64,000 nucleotides of DNA from Phoronis australis (Eukaryota > Phoronida > Phoronidae): positions 340,171 through 404,170 of the forward strand of contig NMRA01000122.1 in NCBI GenBank assembly GCA_002633005.1. The letters are read 5' to 3'. The translations under genes and the position numbers were made by a program. Each line of letters begins with the position of its first letter. Position 1 is the first letter of the stretch. Below, piece by piece: positions 13,501 through 25,375 of the stretch. The notes under the pieces were generated by a model. That model ran no database searches. It saw nothing but the letters and a program-made list of their open reading frames with translations, and was not told where the DNA came from.

Positions 13501-15281
13501 TGTTTTTGAAATGTTCACCTTTTACACGAAGGGCTATCAAAAATAGGACTTTTATGATTTTCACGAAAAGCTAAAAAGTTGCATAAAACAAGAATGACAC
13601 ATGACTATTTAGAAAACTTTGATAGCATTTAAGAGATTTCATCATGAACATTTACTGGTATATCAAATGAAATTTGATCAGGCTATTTGTACGGTCGTTT
13701 TACAATAAATGTGCCTTTCTTTTTGCTAACTTTTTACTAAAAAGACATGGTCACATGGCCCAATCAATGGTAGAATGGCTAAATGTCAAAAATCAAATTC
13801 TACAGGCTTTCTACTTTCAGAAAATATATAAAGTTAACTGACATAAAATCCATAGTTTTGCAGATATTTGACTAAAAACACAGACTAATGTTGATAAGGC
13901 CCTACACAACTTTAAAGCCCAATGCAATACTATCGTTGCATGATGGTTCTGGTAGGGGTAGAACCCTTCACTTGGATTCCTTACAATGGAGTGTCCCATG
14001 GACCAGAAGGAGTTGACTGATTTCTTCAATGGAAAAAAGATTCACTGCTGCTGACTCGATTTTTACAGTCTGACCTTTGCGATTTCATCTTGATGCAATA
14101 AACACTGCGTGGGACTATTACGGATAGGAAAAGGTGTGGTTACCATAATAGTTGAACAACAAATGTAGGTGGCAATCTTGTAACAGGAATTTTGGCAAGT
14201 GAGCAATCTAAGGCCTGAAGCAGCAAAGATATTTTGTATCTTATTCCAAGCCTTAAACTTCCAAGAATGGAAACGCCAAATGTCACTCTTCAATAATGAA
14301 TAAACGGTTGCCCAAACTACCAGGGCAGAAAGTATTCTTCATAATGTAGTAGAAAAAAATATAGACACTGAATAACCTACATGTTGAAGAAGTTATAATT
14401 AATTGTTAGCATGGCTCCGTTTTTCTCATTTTTCTTTAACTGTTTATTTCACCTTAAGAATAATACAAGAAGTTACGCATGGCTCCTCAATATCAAATAT
14501 CAAATATCAAAAATAAGTCAGCCCCCTTGGAGACTTAAAGTAATTTGTATGTCCAAAAGTTCTTAAGAAAAGATTCATCTGCTGCTCAGCCACTTCGTGT
14601 AATAACAGCTACAAGTTGCTTCTAGTATTTCTCTGAAAAGTACTTTCGAGTGATAACCCATAAAGACGACCGCAGGTTGGCGTATACTCCGTGGTGGTCT
14701 AGACCAGGTAGTACATACCTAACCAGGTTATCAGAAAGTAAGAAGTGACCTGCTGGACAAGTAGTTAACATGGGCCACAAGAGGCAGACAAGATTGTTAA
14801 GATAATGATATCACCCAGGCAAGCATGACTTAACAATAGGATAATCCGCATTAGATTATGCTGCTCAAAATTGGCAAGAGTTTGCTGGTGCTGGTAGGGA
14901 GACAACTCCATGAATGTCACAACACTTTCCTATGGGTTACTGTTAGTCAGACAATTTCTGATAGAACACGTATAAAACAGACGGGCATACTGTTGAAGTT
15001 AGCGGTGAAAAATAGGTAGAATTAGCATCAGAACATGCATGTGCAAAACAAAACGCAGAGTTAATATTTCATAATGCTGAAAAGAACCGCTGACCGCACG
15101 AAAAATTGTAAATGTAATTTTAGCACTGTTTACACTGTGCACATGCATAAAATATGCACTTAATGTATCAATCAAAATACACTTTAGCAGACAATACGAT
15201 ATCAAAAGCAATAAAAACATGCCTAAGGAGACATTAAAAAATACGATGACAGTGATGAGAAGTGTCTGTTAGGATTTGTGT
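10506..15281. other. non-coding stretch, no gene seen
   Basis: No exon with family or convincing splice support was found. 11300-11480 has several further CAGGTG/CAGGTA motifs. About 12910-13180 has an open minus-strand frame without any recognisable feature. 14650-14710 is a small CpG-rich patch. 13330-14400 is AT-rich sequence of the kind seen in degraded interspersed repeats. Confidence 0.45.
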
Positions 15282-15456
15282 TGTCTGATGGACTATGTGA
15301 CCAAGGTGTCTGATGGACTATGTGACCAAGGTGTCTGATGGACTATGTGACCAAGGTGTCCGATGGACTATGTGACCAAGGTGTCCGATGGACTATGTGA
15401 CCAAGGTGTCTGATGAACTATGTGACCAAGGTGTCTGATGGACTATGTGACCAAGG
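15282..15456. repeat. 25-bp minisatellite, 7 copies
   Basis: Seven head-to-tail 25-bp units (starts 15282, 15307, 15332, 15357, 15382, 15407, 15432). Each begins TGTCTGATGGACTATG and ends TGACCAAGG. Units 4 and 5 share a T-to-C change (TGTCCG) and unit 6 has a G-to-A change. The low divergence indicates recent expansion. Confidence 0.97.
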
Positions 15457-16345
15457 TATCTGTATAACATTTCATTTACAGTACATTTACCACTAACTGA
15501 TATATATAACATCCAGTCAATGAAAAACTGCAAACTCACATATAAGGAGAATGCAGGGATACCTTTATTCCTTTTTCAAAAGTACACCGTACCTCCATAG
15601 TGAGTAACGAAGTTTTTGCCCTACTGAACTTCCTCTACTGCTAACAGTGAACCAGGAACTCTAAATAGCTGACTGAATACAGCAGTTACCTACAAGTTCT
15701 CATTCTCACGTCTTAAAAACTTCCTTGGATCAAAGTCCTTGGCAATTAAGACCTGGTATGACAATAAGACTTGAGATAACCTTGAAGCTACAGGTTGTGG
15801 CAATATGATGCCATCCCTGTATTCAACATCAATGTTTATCGTTTGTATGAAAAACGGTAATTACAACCCATAATGTGGTTTTGAAAACTAACAATAACAA
15901 AGTGACGAACCCATTATGTTAAGATACTTGCACTGGATTCAGTGGTCTTGTGCCTCACTGGGCAACAATCTTATCTCCACACGCTGAAGATGGGTTAATC
16001 TGGATGTGTATGTTGCCACAGAGTATCTGTAATGGTGATTTTGTCGGATTTTCTTCGTTCATCCCACTCAGTACACTCGCTGAGTCAATAATCCTTTTGT
16101 TAATCGGGGAAATCGTAGGTGTTTGTCCGAGAAGAGAACGGATTATTAGCATCACATGGACCTTGGAATATTGAGTTAGGAGGGGATTAGAACAAGACAC
16201 TGCTTGATATCTCCATGTTGATGCTTTCTGTCTCCATTGGATCTAGTCTTGGTTCAAATGTTTATGTTTGGTAGAACTAACTCATCTTTAATCACAGTCA
16301 GACTGATAATCTAATGATAAGAGTGATGAGCCAATTTTACTTTAA

Positions 16346-16579
16346 TTAAGTTATGGGCAGATAAGCAAGCAACCAAGAGTAACCAAAGAGGGAGCCACTA
16401 GTTCCTGCACTGTTATGTTGGTTGTCGTTCTCAGCCGTGAGTATACCAGGAATACCGACACATTTTTTCTTCTCTATTGCAACTTCAAAGCAAGAGTTCA
16501 AATGAGATAGATCATACGGCTTCACTGGACTGCAGCGGCATTTCAGACAATCAATGAACTCGGAGCTGTTACAGTCAAT
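16346..16579 (-). CDS. tentative last exon of an unknown cysteine-rich, possibly GPI-anchored protein
   Basis: Downstream of an acceptor-like CCTCAG (16580-16585) a frame stays open for 77 codons and ends in TAA (16346-16348). A stop lies just upstream in frame, so translation would need splicing in. The start of the peptide is cysteine-rich: Cys at exon residues 3, 11, 14, 16, 30 and 40, including CLKCRC. A polar stretch (NDNQHNSAGTSGS) follows, then a short hydrophobic tail (LFGYSWLLAYLPIT). That order is what a GPI-anchor signal looks like. CxxCxC occurs in VWC-like and EGF-CFC proteins, but I cannot assign a family. An ATTAAA lies about 55 bp after the stop. No partner exon joins it in a matching phase within the window. 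It may be a chance frame. Confidence 0.33.
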   Translation of the reverse strand: MDCNSSEFIDCLKCRCSPVKPYDLSHLNSCFEVAIEKKKCVGIPGILTAENDNQHNSAGTSGSLFGYSWLLAYLPIT

Positions 16580-17299
16580 CTGAGGTCATACGAACGACAA
16601 AGTGGTGGTGAACTATTGTGTCCGTTCTACTAAATGCCCACCTCTATCCTTGAATCATTTTCACTTCCCATATGTGTAACACCCACCTTTGGTTTCATTA
16701 GTTTCTATGTTAATGCTAACAGATACAGTAAATGTAACAAAATATCACCAATAATGGACACAATATGAACAATGAATTAACTTTTTTCTTTTAAGTCATA
16801 TTTCATAACTTAGCTACCATCAGACAATGTATTGAGAAACTATGGAGATTCATAGAAATGTCGCTCGTTTTTTAAAAATGTAAAAAAGACCTATTTTGGA
16901 AATAATTTTTGTCTGAATCGTGGAGATTATGCTCTTGTTTACTTCACAGATATCACTTTTTAGCTTAATTCAACATTACATGAGGTTCCTACATCAACAC
17001 TTTGTAGTCACGTGAAATTTTCAACCCATGCTTTTGCAGTCGGCTTTCAAAAAGTGTGTGTTCCAAAAAGTGTGTGTTCCAAAACTTTCACAATCATCCC
17101 ATTATGGCGTAAGCAATGTTTATTTTGAAATAGGTTTGATGACCTGCTGAACCAACATAATTTATTGAAGTAAATGTTACCATAATCAATAGGAGACCAA
17201 AAAAGACAAAATATTTTAACAAGAGCAGCACATTAAGCATAGAAATGCATTCACAACTGCACCACACACAGTATGTTTCTAGGGTTGTTTATTAGTATC

Positions 17300-17765
17300 G
17301 TAAAAATGGCCACTAGATGGCACAGAATACATCGAGCATGTTTGAAACTAGAAACATATCTGATTAATTTCATGAAAATCTGTCACGGAATCCCGAAAAT
17401 ACAAAGGCAAAGGTAAAATAATAAAACTATCACCAGAAGGTACAGTGTTAATTGCATACTCCCAAAAAAACATAGTCATTTGTTGTCATACTGATGTCAC
17501 ACTGTTGTCACACTGTTGTCACACTGTTGTCACAATGGTGTCACACTGTTGTCACACTGTTGTCACACTTTTGTCACACTGTTGTCACACTGTTGTCACA
17601 CTGTTGTCACACTGTTGTCACACTGTTGTCACACTGTTGTCACAATGGTGTCACACTGTTGTCACACTGTTGTCACACTGTTACACTGTTGTCACATGGA
17701 AAAACACCTGACAAATTTCATGACGATCCTGCATTAGTCGTTAAGGGGATTCTGCAGAGGACGTC
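17300..17765 (+). repeat. CTCF-core repeat copy split by a minisatellite
   Basis: 17310-17325 reads CCACTAGATGGCACAG and is followed by AATTTCATGAAAATCTGTCA and a second core at 17431-17445 (CACCAGAAGGTACAG). After the 11-bp minisatellite the repeat resumes at about 17697 with CACCTGACAAATTTCATGA. The layout matches units at 9610-10200, and the minisatellite sits where the other copies have CATCTGTCGTCA-like sequence. Confidence 0.65.
17481..17696. repeat. 11-bp minisatellite (TGTTGTCACAC)n, about 19-20 copies
   Basis: About 215 bp of head-to-tail TGTTGTCACAC with a few variants (ATGGTGTCACAC, TTTTGTCACAC, one shortened unit near 17680). Because 11 is not a multiple of 3 it is open in three plus-strand frames, giving repetitive Cys/His/Val/Leu peptides that are not genes. 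Confidence 0.97.
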
Positions 17766-17964
17766 ACCCGTCACATGCCAGAAACAGAGGACGTGGACAG
17801 ATCACAGGTTCTTCAGTGAATACAAGTGAAATATGCAACTTCTTGTCATCACTGAGGAAGAACCAGCCAGGGGCTATGATTTCAAAAATAGAGCATCCAA
17901 AATTTGTTTACCAATTTCTCAGGGCATGACTGTTTCTATGGTCCCTAGTCAAAACAGTAGTCGG

Positions 17965-18438
17965 AAGGCCCTTTCATACCGACGTCGACGCGTCAATGTT
18001 TTGGGGGAGTTGCAGTGTCAGTATGAACGGTTAACTTCTGTGCTGCCAGTTACAGTGCCAGTTAAATTTCGAAGTACACATGTGGATTTAACACACTGAG
18101 GTGCAGTATGAACGGTCAACTTCAGTTCCATCAAAGTTATCGCCAGGTGCCACTGTTATCGTCAACAATTAAAGGGCAGTGCCATCGCCAATAGTTGCTT
18201 ATTTTGCTCGAATAATCACCAAACAAATTAAAATGAGTTTTATGTCAATGGGCCACATGTAAATGTTTCCAAATTGTCACATTAAGAAAAACCTTACGAT
18301 TACTTCAATGACAGCAGCGTCACCTACCATTTCCTTCGATGTTCGTTAACTACCGAAGGCGCTATGACCAGTTTAGTTAACTTTGCAGTTGACTTGGACG
18401 CTCCGCTCAGATCAGAGTTAGTTAGGATGAAAAGGACT
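17965..18438 (+). mobile_element. MITE-like element, family A (copy 1)
   Basis: About 474 bp. The left end reads AAGGCCCTTTCATACCGACG and the right end, reversed, gives a similar CTTTTCATCCTAACTAACTC. Internally it aligns along its length with the copy at 61966-62450 (shared GGCAGTG, GTAATCACCAA, GTTTTATGTCAAT and others). No transposase frame is present, so it is non-autonomous. Confidence 0.7.
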
Positions 18439-18596
18439 ATAGTACAGTAAGTTACTTAGGAGATATGGGCAATAAAGTTTGACATTTCTTCCATGCTATA
18501 ACTATATTAACTAACTTTTTTATTCTGGACAGACCAATGAGCCCCCAGTCAGCTCATGTTAGTAAGTTAAGAGAAACTAATGCTTGCTTATCTTGA

Positions 18597-18998
18597 GTCC
18601 CGTATAGACATCAACTTTTGGCCCGGTGCAACTGACACGGAGCAAATTGATCATGTCAAGCGGCTGTTTACACACACAACTCACTAACTGTGGCAAGACG
18701 GAAGTTGTAGACTAAGAGAGTGTAACGCACAAGCGCAGGTTCATAAATGGCAGGACTTGCAGAGACAGAGAGCCCAGTATGTAGAGATGATCCCATCCGC
18801 CTTGTCCCAGTTTCACGTTTAGATATATAATTGACACGGAGCAAGATGGTCGAGCACAAATTGTTCTACCTCAAAAGTTGTCAGCGCGGTGTCAATTTGC
18901 TCCAGGTCAGTCCTGGGGGTTTACACACATACTTGCGCTAGAACATCTCGTTCCATGTCAGCTGATCGGTGTCAACTTTTGTAGTGTAAACGGCACTT
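18597..18998 (+). mobile_element. MITE-like element with long imperfect terminal inverted repeats (family B)
   Basis: The left end GTCCCGTATAGACATCAA and the reversed right end GTGCCGTTTACACTACAA match at most positions. A second matched block (CAACTGACACGG / CAGCTGACATGG) and AGCAAATTGA on both arms extend the inverted similarity to about 45 bp or more. No coding frame of transposase size. Only one copy is visible in the window. Confidence 0.6.
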
Positions 18999-18999
18999 T

Positions 19000-20700
19000 G
19001 GTCTTCAAAAATAGTAGGGTCAGGGTGACGATTTGGACCACACTAAATGAAGGTCTGAGAAGAACCCGCGATAGATTTGAGAGCGTTGATTTTCAAACAT
19101 TTTGGCTCTTTTTTGGGTCCTATTGATTGTATATAAAATCAGTAGTCTCCTTAATGGCACCGTACTACCAACACGATAAAGGTCTCTATTATTCACACTC
19201 ACCCAGGTGTTAAAGCACTGCATGAGTTGTGTGTCTCACTGAATACCCATGACATCATGGAAAGATGCTTCTCTTTATGGCCCACAAGTCACTGTTCATT
19301 GACCTTCCTCATAGAATGTTACATAAGATACCAGAGGTCTCACACATTTTTAGCCACTCAAGCTGGGGATCAAATTATCATTAGACTGGATATTAGGCAG
19401 ATCCTTGTCTGGACAACTAAAGGGGGGGGGGGGTCATTCAGAAGAATTGTCAGTCAGAAGGCCAAAATTCACGATGAGAAACGCGGCTTCGGGACTTAAT
19501 GGACACAGGGCCCACCATTGGGACTCCACTCTGAGGAATCCAAACATTGCAAAAACAGCTCAAGTGCCATAGTAACACTAACCACAAAACATGGAGCTCT
19601 GAAAAACAGTGGAATTTGTCTTGAAACACTGATAGAGGAGCAATATTTGTTATTTATAGGCTGGCCAAGTTACGTAATTAGGCCAGTACCTCACCACAAG
19701 GGTAAAATGGCATAAACAGGTTCACTCCTGGTGCAGCCAGGCTCTGAACATTCCCACACTCCCTGTGTTTACATCAGAAAATTATGACAGAGTCACAAAT
19801 CTTTTCTGATGGTAACAGCACACAGATTATTGGAACTGGTTTTAACAAGCATGGTTTTACAAAAACCCACCCAAAAACGGCAGATACAACTATGGACACT
19901 TACTGACAATTGGCCTCAAACTGTCATTAAATTTTGTATTTTTTATAAAGAATTTTTCACAGACATTCAACAAATGCCTAACGCGAAGTCTAAAGTTCAA
20001 AAGGCAGTCTACCCAATAACAGCACAAATATTTCAAAAATTTTCAAAAATTGTAAACTTGAGATATCAATTTCAGTGAAGTCAAGACAGAAGGCAGACTT
20101 ACAGTGTTGAATGTAACCAACACAAAAAACAAACTGAAACCCCTGAAGTTAAATTTCAGCTACAATTATTATTCATTATTCAACTATTCATTGAAAAAAT
20201 CTACTTTAATGGCATAAATGTATTGCACTCTAAGTAAAGACGTAGCCATTCTCTCCGTCAATTGAGACTAATCTATCATCAGCTTGCAAACGTCTTAATA
20301 AAGCCAGACAGAAAAGAATCTAATGAATTCATTGCCAACCCAGATCTCATTGTAGTATTCCTAAAAAAATGGGCAAGCTTTGTAAAATCGTTTTCCAGTA
20401 ATCACCTATGGTGGTCCATGACAAAACCACAAAAATCCAAAGGATTTAGTGGACGCTCAAATTTTACAATATGGCAGAAAGGTGAAATGTCACTTTTTCA
20501 TAAGATGCATATTACCAAAATCATGCTTTGCCAAGTTCTGCACCAACTAAAAGGCCTAATTCAATTTTCGTTCATGCTGTGAATAATTCGCTTACAAGGA
20601 AAACACGCATTTCTAAAGATATGCAAGAGTTTTCACCGCTGCTCGCTCAACTTTTTTCTGAGCGACTTTCAAGGGGGTCAAAGTGAGCATGGTACCAGAG
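19000..20700. other. non-coding stretch, no gene seen
   Basis: AT-rich with a poly-G run (about 19421-19433). Open frames on both strands are short and have no family features. Nothing I can support. Confidence 0.5.
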
Positions 20701-20706
20701 TTGAAT

Positions 20707-20751
20707 GCAGTGGTGATGACCGCAGTGGTGATGACCGCAGTGGTGATGACC
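20707..20751. repeat. 15-bp tandem repeat, 3 copies
   Basis: Three perfect units of GCAGTGGTGATGACC. The period is a multiple of 3, so it reads as repeated VITTA in one minus frame. It is simple tandem sequence. Confidence 0.95.
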
Positions 20752-21044
20752 GCATTGTCCAGTGCGAGCAAGACCCAATTAAGTGTAATTACCCGGCCAT
20801 AAACTACTAAACATCTCTGCCTGTACATAATGGCAAATTTTAAATGCATTAACCAAAAAGTTTCATAAAAAATTAACACTTTTAATATTCAATTAAAAAA
20901 TAAACGGAGACCAAATTAGATGTCAGTAACTTTTGAGACCACACTTATCGCCCAGTCGTGTAGAACTACTTTATTCCAAGAGTAGCATGCTAACCGGAAA
21001 ACTTTGATATTCAGTAATCAGCTGGCAATAATACATGTGTTGTG

Positions 21045-21345
21045 AAGACTTGGCAGTATAAGCATTCTGTTTGAATTTATCCACATATTTGCTGGATTCT
21101 TTGCATTAAAAAAATCACTGAAAGTAGTGCACGCAAAACGAGTTCCCGCCACGTCGTACCGCCTCTGTTTGGATCAGCTGTTAGCCTGCTCAAGAGTCAA
21201 ATTTTTTAATATGTCGTCAACTGCTTAACACCGTCAACTGTTGGCTGCCTTGTGAAGTTGCCGTTCTAGTTTCCATCTGGGGAGAGAGAGAGTTCCTTGC
21301 CATTTTTGATGACAAGCACTGTCAAAAATGCAAGGCCATATGACC
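21045..21345 (+). mobile_element. fragment of family A-related element (inverse of 49.9-50.2 kb)
   Basis: From CTTGGCAGTATAAGCATTCTG onward this matches the reverse complement of about 50180-49920: shared TTTATCCACATATTTGC, GCAAAACGAGTTCCC, AGTCAAATTTTTTAATAT and CCTTGTGAAGTT blocks in the same order. Its outer ends are not recognisable, so it is a decayed or truncated copy. Confidence 0.6.
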
Positions 21346-22059
21346 AAAGGTCATATTCAGCTCCACCTTGCGATAAATTCGCTGAACTATAATTCTAAAG
21401 CTAATGGGACACTGACACTTAACTTCACGGTTAACCACAGTTAACATCGAACCTTCGATAGTGGCGAAGTTAACTGCATGGGTAACGAACGGCCTTGAGG
21501 GCAAATGGAACCTCAGCTGTGACCACTGTAAATTCTCCACGTTTTATTCAGCTAAACAGGGCGAAATGCAATTTTAAGTATTAGCATATTTGCAATATAT
21601 AGCGAGCAAAACGCGACACGTGATGAACTAAAGCATCGGCAACAAAAAACAGAAATTCCAGAAATTATTTTTGTCCAAAAACAAGAAACTGGGTTCAAGA
21701 ACAGGGGAATAGGCTACCTTTGTATAGTATATTGGACATCTTCAGAGGATTGAACATCCAATATATTAACAGTGACATGATGAGATTTTAATTAAAACCA
21801 GTTTGATACATGGCCAATAAGCCAAGAAGGACATAACCATCTAACAGTGGGGAGGGGTAGATGGCCTTTGGTGGGGCCTGGTTTGTTTGCACTCATCATA
21901 GGACAGGGTGTGTGAAATGGGTGTTGTATTTCAATGATCAAAGGATTTATTGTCTGCCTGTTGCAGCCTTTCAATGATGATGAGATTTCAAGCACATGTC
22001 TGCCAAACACCCTAAAAGGGGTTAAGCTCTCTCATGGGGTCCCATTAGTCCTGCCTGCT

Positions 22060-23350
22060 TGTGCAAGAGGAAGGAATGAATTGTCGGCATTTTTGTAGAG
22101 TCCCCGCAGGGGGTTAATAGGCTGATGAGAGCCATGTCAGTCAAAGCTCATTAAGCTTGTCTGTGTAATGGCAGTTTAATTAACAGCTGTTATCAGTGGG
22201 TTATATGCTACAACCAAAGTATGCAACCACTTGTAATTATGCAACTCCATGGTTACAACATGAACAGTGGTGAGTCTGGGTCTAGAGCCTAATTTCTGAA
22301 TTTAGACTCAACTCATGGACTCAGGCTCTCAAAAGTAACCAATCACGATGCATAATTAGAGAACAAATTTGTAAATTAACCCAACGTGTGCCGTGCGATT
22401 GGTCAATTTTTGACTAGAGATTATAATTGGTGGACTAGATGTCTGTAAAATAAAATACAAATTTTAGGTGTATTCAAGAAATCACAGGGTAGTTTGGTTA
22501 TCGTCATGTCTGTATACCAAGTTAGTATTCTCATCTAAGAATAAAAAACAACTGCAAAACTTGCAATAGTCACGTACAGGGGTCGCTGCACCTTGAGATC
22601 CAGATTGACGCTCATTATTTAGTGGAGGAAATTTGTTATCAAAATGCAGGACCACTACAAGTGTCTTTTACCACAATCCTTCGAAAAAAATTATTTTCAT
22701 TTGGTAGTTTGGTGTTAAATGATTGTAGTACATTACAGTGTGATTTTGCACAAAAACAATTCCAAAAACACACGTCCCTATACATTAAGCTGATGGTGTT
22801 AAGTTAAGAGTTGCCCGGGAAATCAAGCCTTTTGCTTTCACAGTTTTCTTGGTTTTGATGAACTAGTCTGGAGTATTACCCCCATTCACTGATAGTAGTG
22901 TGTATTTCATGGTCCTCGAGTCCTAAAAATTATGTTGTGTTTTCATGACAGTCGTAAAGCAAAAAACAAGCTAGCAGTGCATTAGAATTTTTTTGGCGTA
23001 AATTAGTCAGAAAAAAAAAACAAAATTCCGCTTTTCCGACATAACGTGCATTACATGGGAGGCCATTTACAACATGATGCATTAATCAGTCACATGTGGA
23101 TAAAGGCAAAACAAGCTATTAATGAACTCCTGCCTATGACAGTAATTGCGAAGAGGACTGCACACAAGTCATTAAGGGGACCACAGCCAGGTGGTGCTGC
23201 TGTGACTGTCCTGTTGAGTAACAGGAAACTGGCCAGACTCCAGCCTGACTTTCATTACACATTATGTAAGGTTACTGCAGCAGTCATCACTGTAGGACAG
23301 GACAGGCCAGTGGGATGTTATTGCAGTCACCAAGGGACTGCCATTTAAAG
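22060..23350. other. unique non-coding DNA, possible conserved element
   Basis: No gene recognised. 22090-22215 contains TTTAATTAACAGCTGTTATC, a homeodomain-type core beside a CAGCTG E-box. 23046-23348 is open for 100 codons on the plus strand, but the predicted peptide has no family features. The sequence is less AT-rich and less repetitive than its surroundings. Confidence 0.25.
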
Positions 23351-25112
23351 CCATCTACAGCCACGGCACCTTATTGCCTGTATCCCCTCTGTGGTAGGTT
23401 GCCACAAACTTTTCTGCAGAGCACGCCAATTTCAATGTACCCCTAACGCTGATTTTAAAACTACACAGCATGCTTCTGGTACTCAAAACAGAGTAAATCC
23501 GATTAGACTGGAGACCAAATTAAGGCCTGTGGTCACAATTAGGCCCAGATATATACACACTCAATTGTGGTGGTCACTTTGTTCACAAGTGGAGTATTAT
23601 GCTCCTGTGGTGTGATTGGACATGCTGACCAGTTCTGAGTGCTTTGGTCATCATCTTTTTAATTCCATTTGACAGAGCGGGGACTGTACCTCCAAGTTCT
23701 GTCTGTAAGGATCTTTGGAGTTGGTCCATGCAGGCTTGTGAAAGACTGGCTTATTGATTAGCAGTCTTCAGTTAGCATGCAGTGTTGGGGACTGCACAGT
23801 AAGCCATATATGGCTGTCATGTGGTGGACAGATTAGACAGTGGCTGAGGATTGTACTCATTCAAATGCCAGAGATGACAAGAACTACACCACACAGCTCT
23901 CTCATAGGGAGACCCTCTTAAGACCATTAAAAGGAGTTTAGAAAGTAACCATAAACAATGTGCTGTAATCTGAATAGAATTCATGGAAAAGGGCCAACTG
24001 TTAAAACATTAGTTCTGTGCAGACACAGTCAGACCAACATCACTTGCGAATTGGATCACCAGAATGTAGAACAAGAGAACAGTGAACAGAACACCTGTAA
24101 TCCAGCAGCAGGTATGGATGCAATACAACACCTGGAGTCCTTTCCACTTCTACCAGATATTGTCTCAGCATTTGGCATCTGACCCCAGTCTGTTTTGGCA
24201 GTGTAATATTCCACCAACCATGTGTGGCCTGATAAGTCACCAGGGTTGATGTCCAGAGAGACTGACACATGCTCCATTCATCACAACTGTCCAAGAGCTT
24301 CCCATGTGGTGTTAGCAGGGGTCTGCCGTCATCAAAGTGACTCCATTAGGGGATGATCAGCTGTTGGGTTCAGATACAATAAACAATCCAACACTCTAAT
24401 GAGATAACCATGTGCCAGAGTTAATTGAGCCCAGGCTGATAAGAGACAAGTTAGACAGTGCTGCCACCTTCAAACTTTAAACGTGACTATCGGTGAATAG
24501 TGGAGGGAAGGGAAATATAAGGATAATTGGTCAAAATAGTAAGTCCTCAAAATGGCAAGATTTTTCTCAGATCCATGAACAACTTTTCAAGCAAACACTT
24601 GCATGAACAGCAGTAACTCTTTTATTGTCCAAGAACAATTCTGTTCCAAGTAGACGTGCTCACGCACAATAACCTATGACTGCAATAAAAATGTTAATAA
24701 GAAGGTCTTCCCCTGACACAAACAGGCACATGTTTTTTCTCAGAACACAACTTCAACTTGACACTGAAGCCTACTAACACCATCAGCTCCACTGCCATCA
24801 ACACCTCACACCAACCACAGGTATTTCCTAATGGTTGATTGTCACAAGTTTTCTACCTCTCCTGCTGAGTAACCAACCACTCAATAATGGCTATTTAGAA
24901 ACTGTGACCATACAGTTCAGAGATGGCCAATTTCATGTTATTTAAATCAAAACAGACAATCAATATCATCAGCAATGGCATAATGGTTCACCATGTGTGT
25001 CCTCAAGAGGTAATTAAAGCTTGATGGCTGAACAATCACAAAACATCCCTGCCACACTGATTCAGCCAATACCAAACTATCAAAAATGGCCGACGCCATT
25101 TACCCAACAAGC

Positions 25113-25375
25113 TAGTCAAATACGCTAATTTTCACTATTCAACCAACAGGTCGGCTAAATAAGCTGATATTTGCCATTTACCGGACAAACCATTCAATGA
25201 TCTCATTGGTAGATATTTATGACGTCACTTTTTGTCGGCTAAATAATCAGATACTTGCTATTCACTGAGGATTTCATTGGTTTAACGCATCACCACATCC
25301 TTGTCAGTTAGCGAGATTTTTGCTATTCATTTGACACACTTTCAGCCACCAGATCATAGATTAAGATGACGTCAG
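25113..25375. promoter_or_regulatory. diverged tandem units with two CRE palindromes and CCAAT motifs
   Basis: Four degenerate units begin near 25113, 25150, 25233 and 25304 with GTCGGCTAAATAA-like or GTCAGTTAGCGAG-like sequence followed by a TTGCTATTCA-like block. Within them are perfect TGACGTCA palindromes at 25220-25227 and 25367-25374 (the CREB/ATF site) and two CATTGGT (reverse CCAAT) motifs near 25205 and 25268. This combination is typical of promoters, but no transcript is supported here. Confidence 0.35.

Noticed and set aside
15282-15456. Regular direct repeats suggestive of a CRISPR array
   Set aside because: Units are directly adjacent with no unique spacers, in eukaryotic DNA; it is a minisatellite. 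The same holds for 27961-28280 and 28353-28462.
17445-17829. Three overlapping plus-strand ORFs with repeated His-Cys-Val-Thr peptides
   Set aside because: They are frames through an 11-bp minisatellite.
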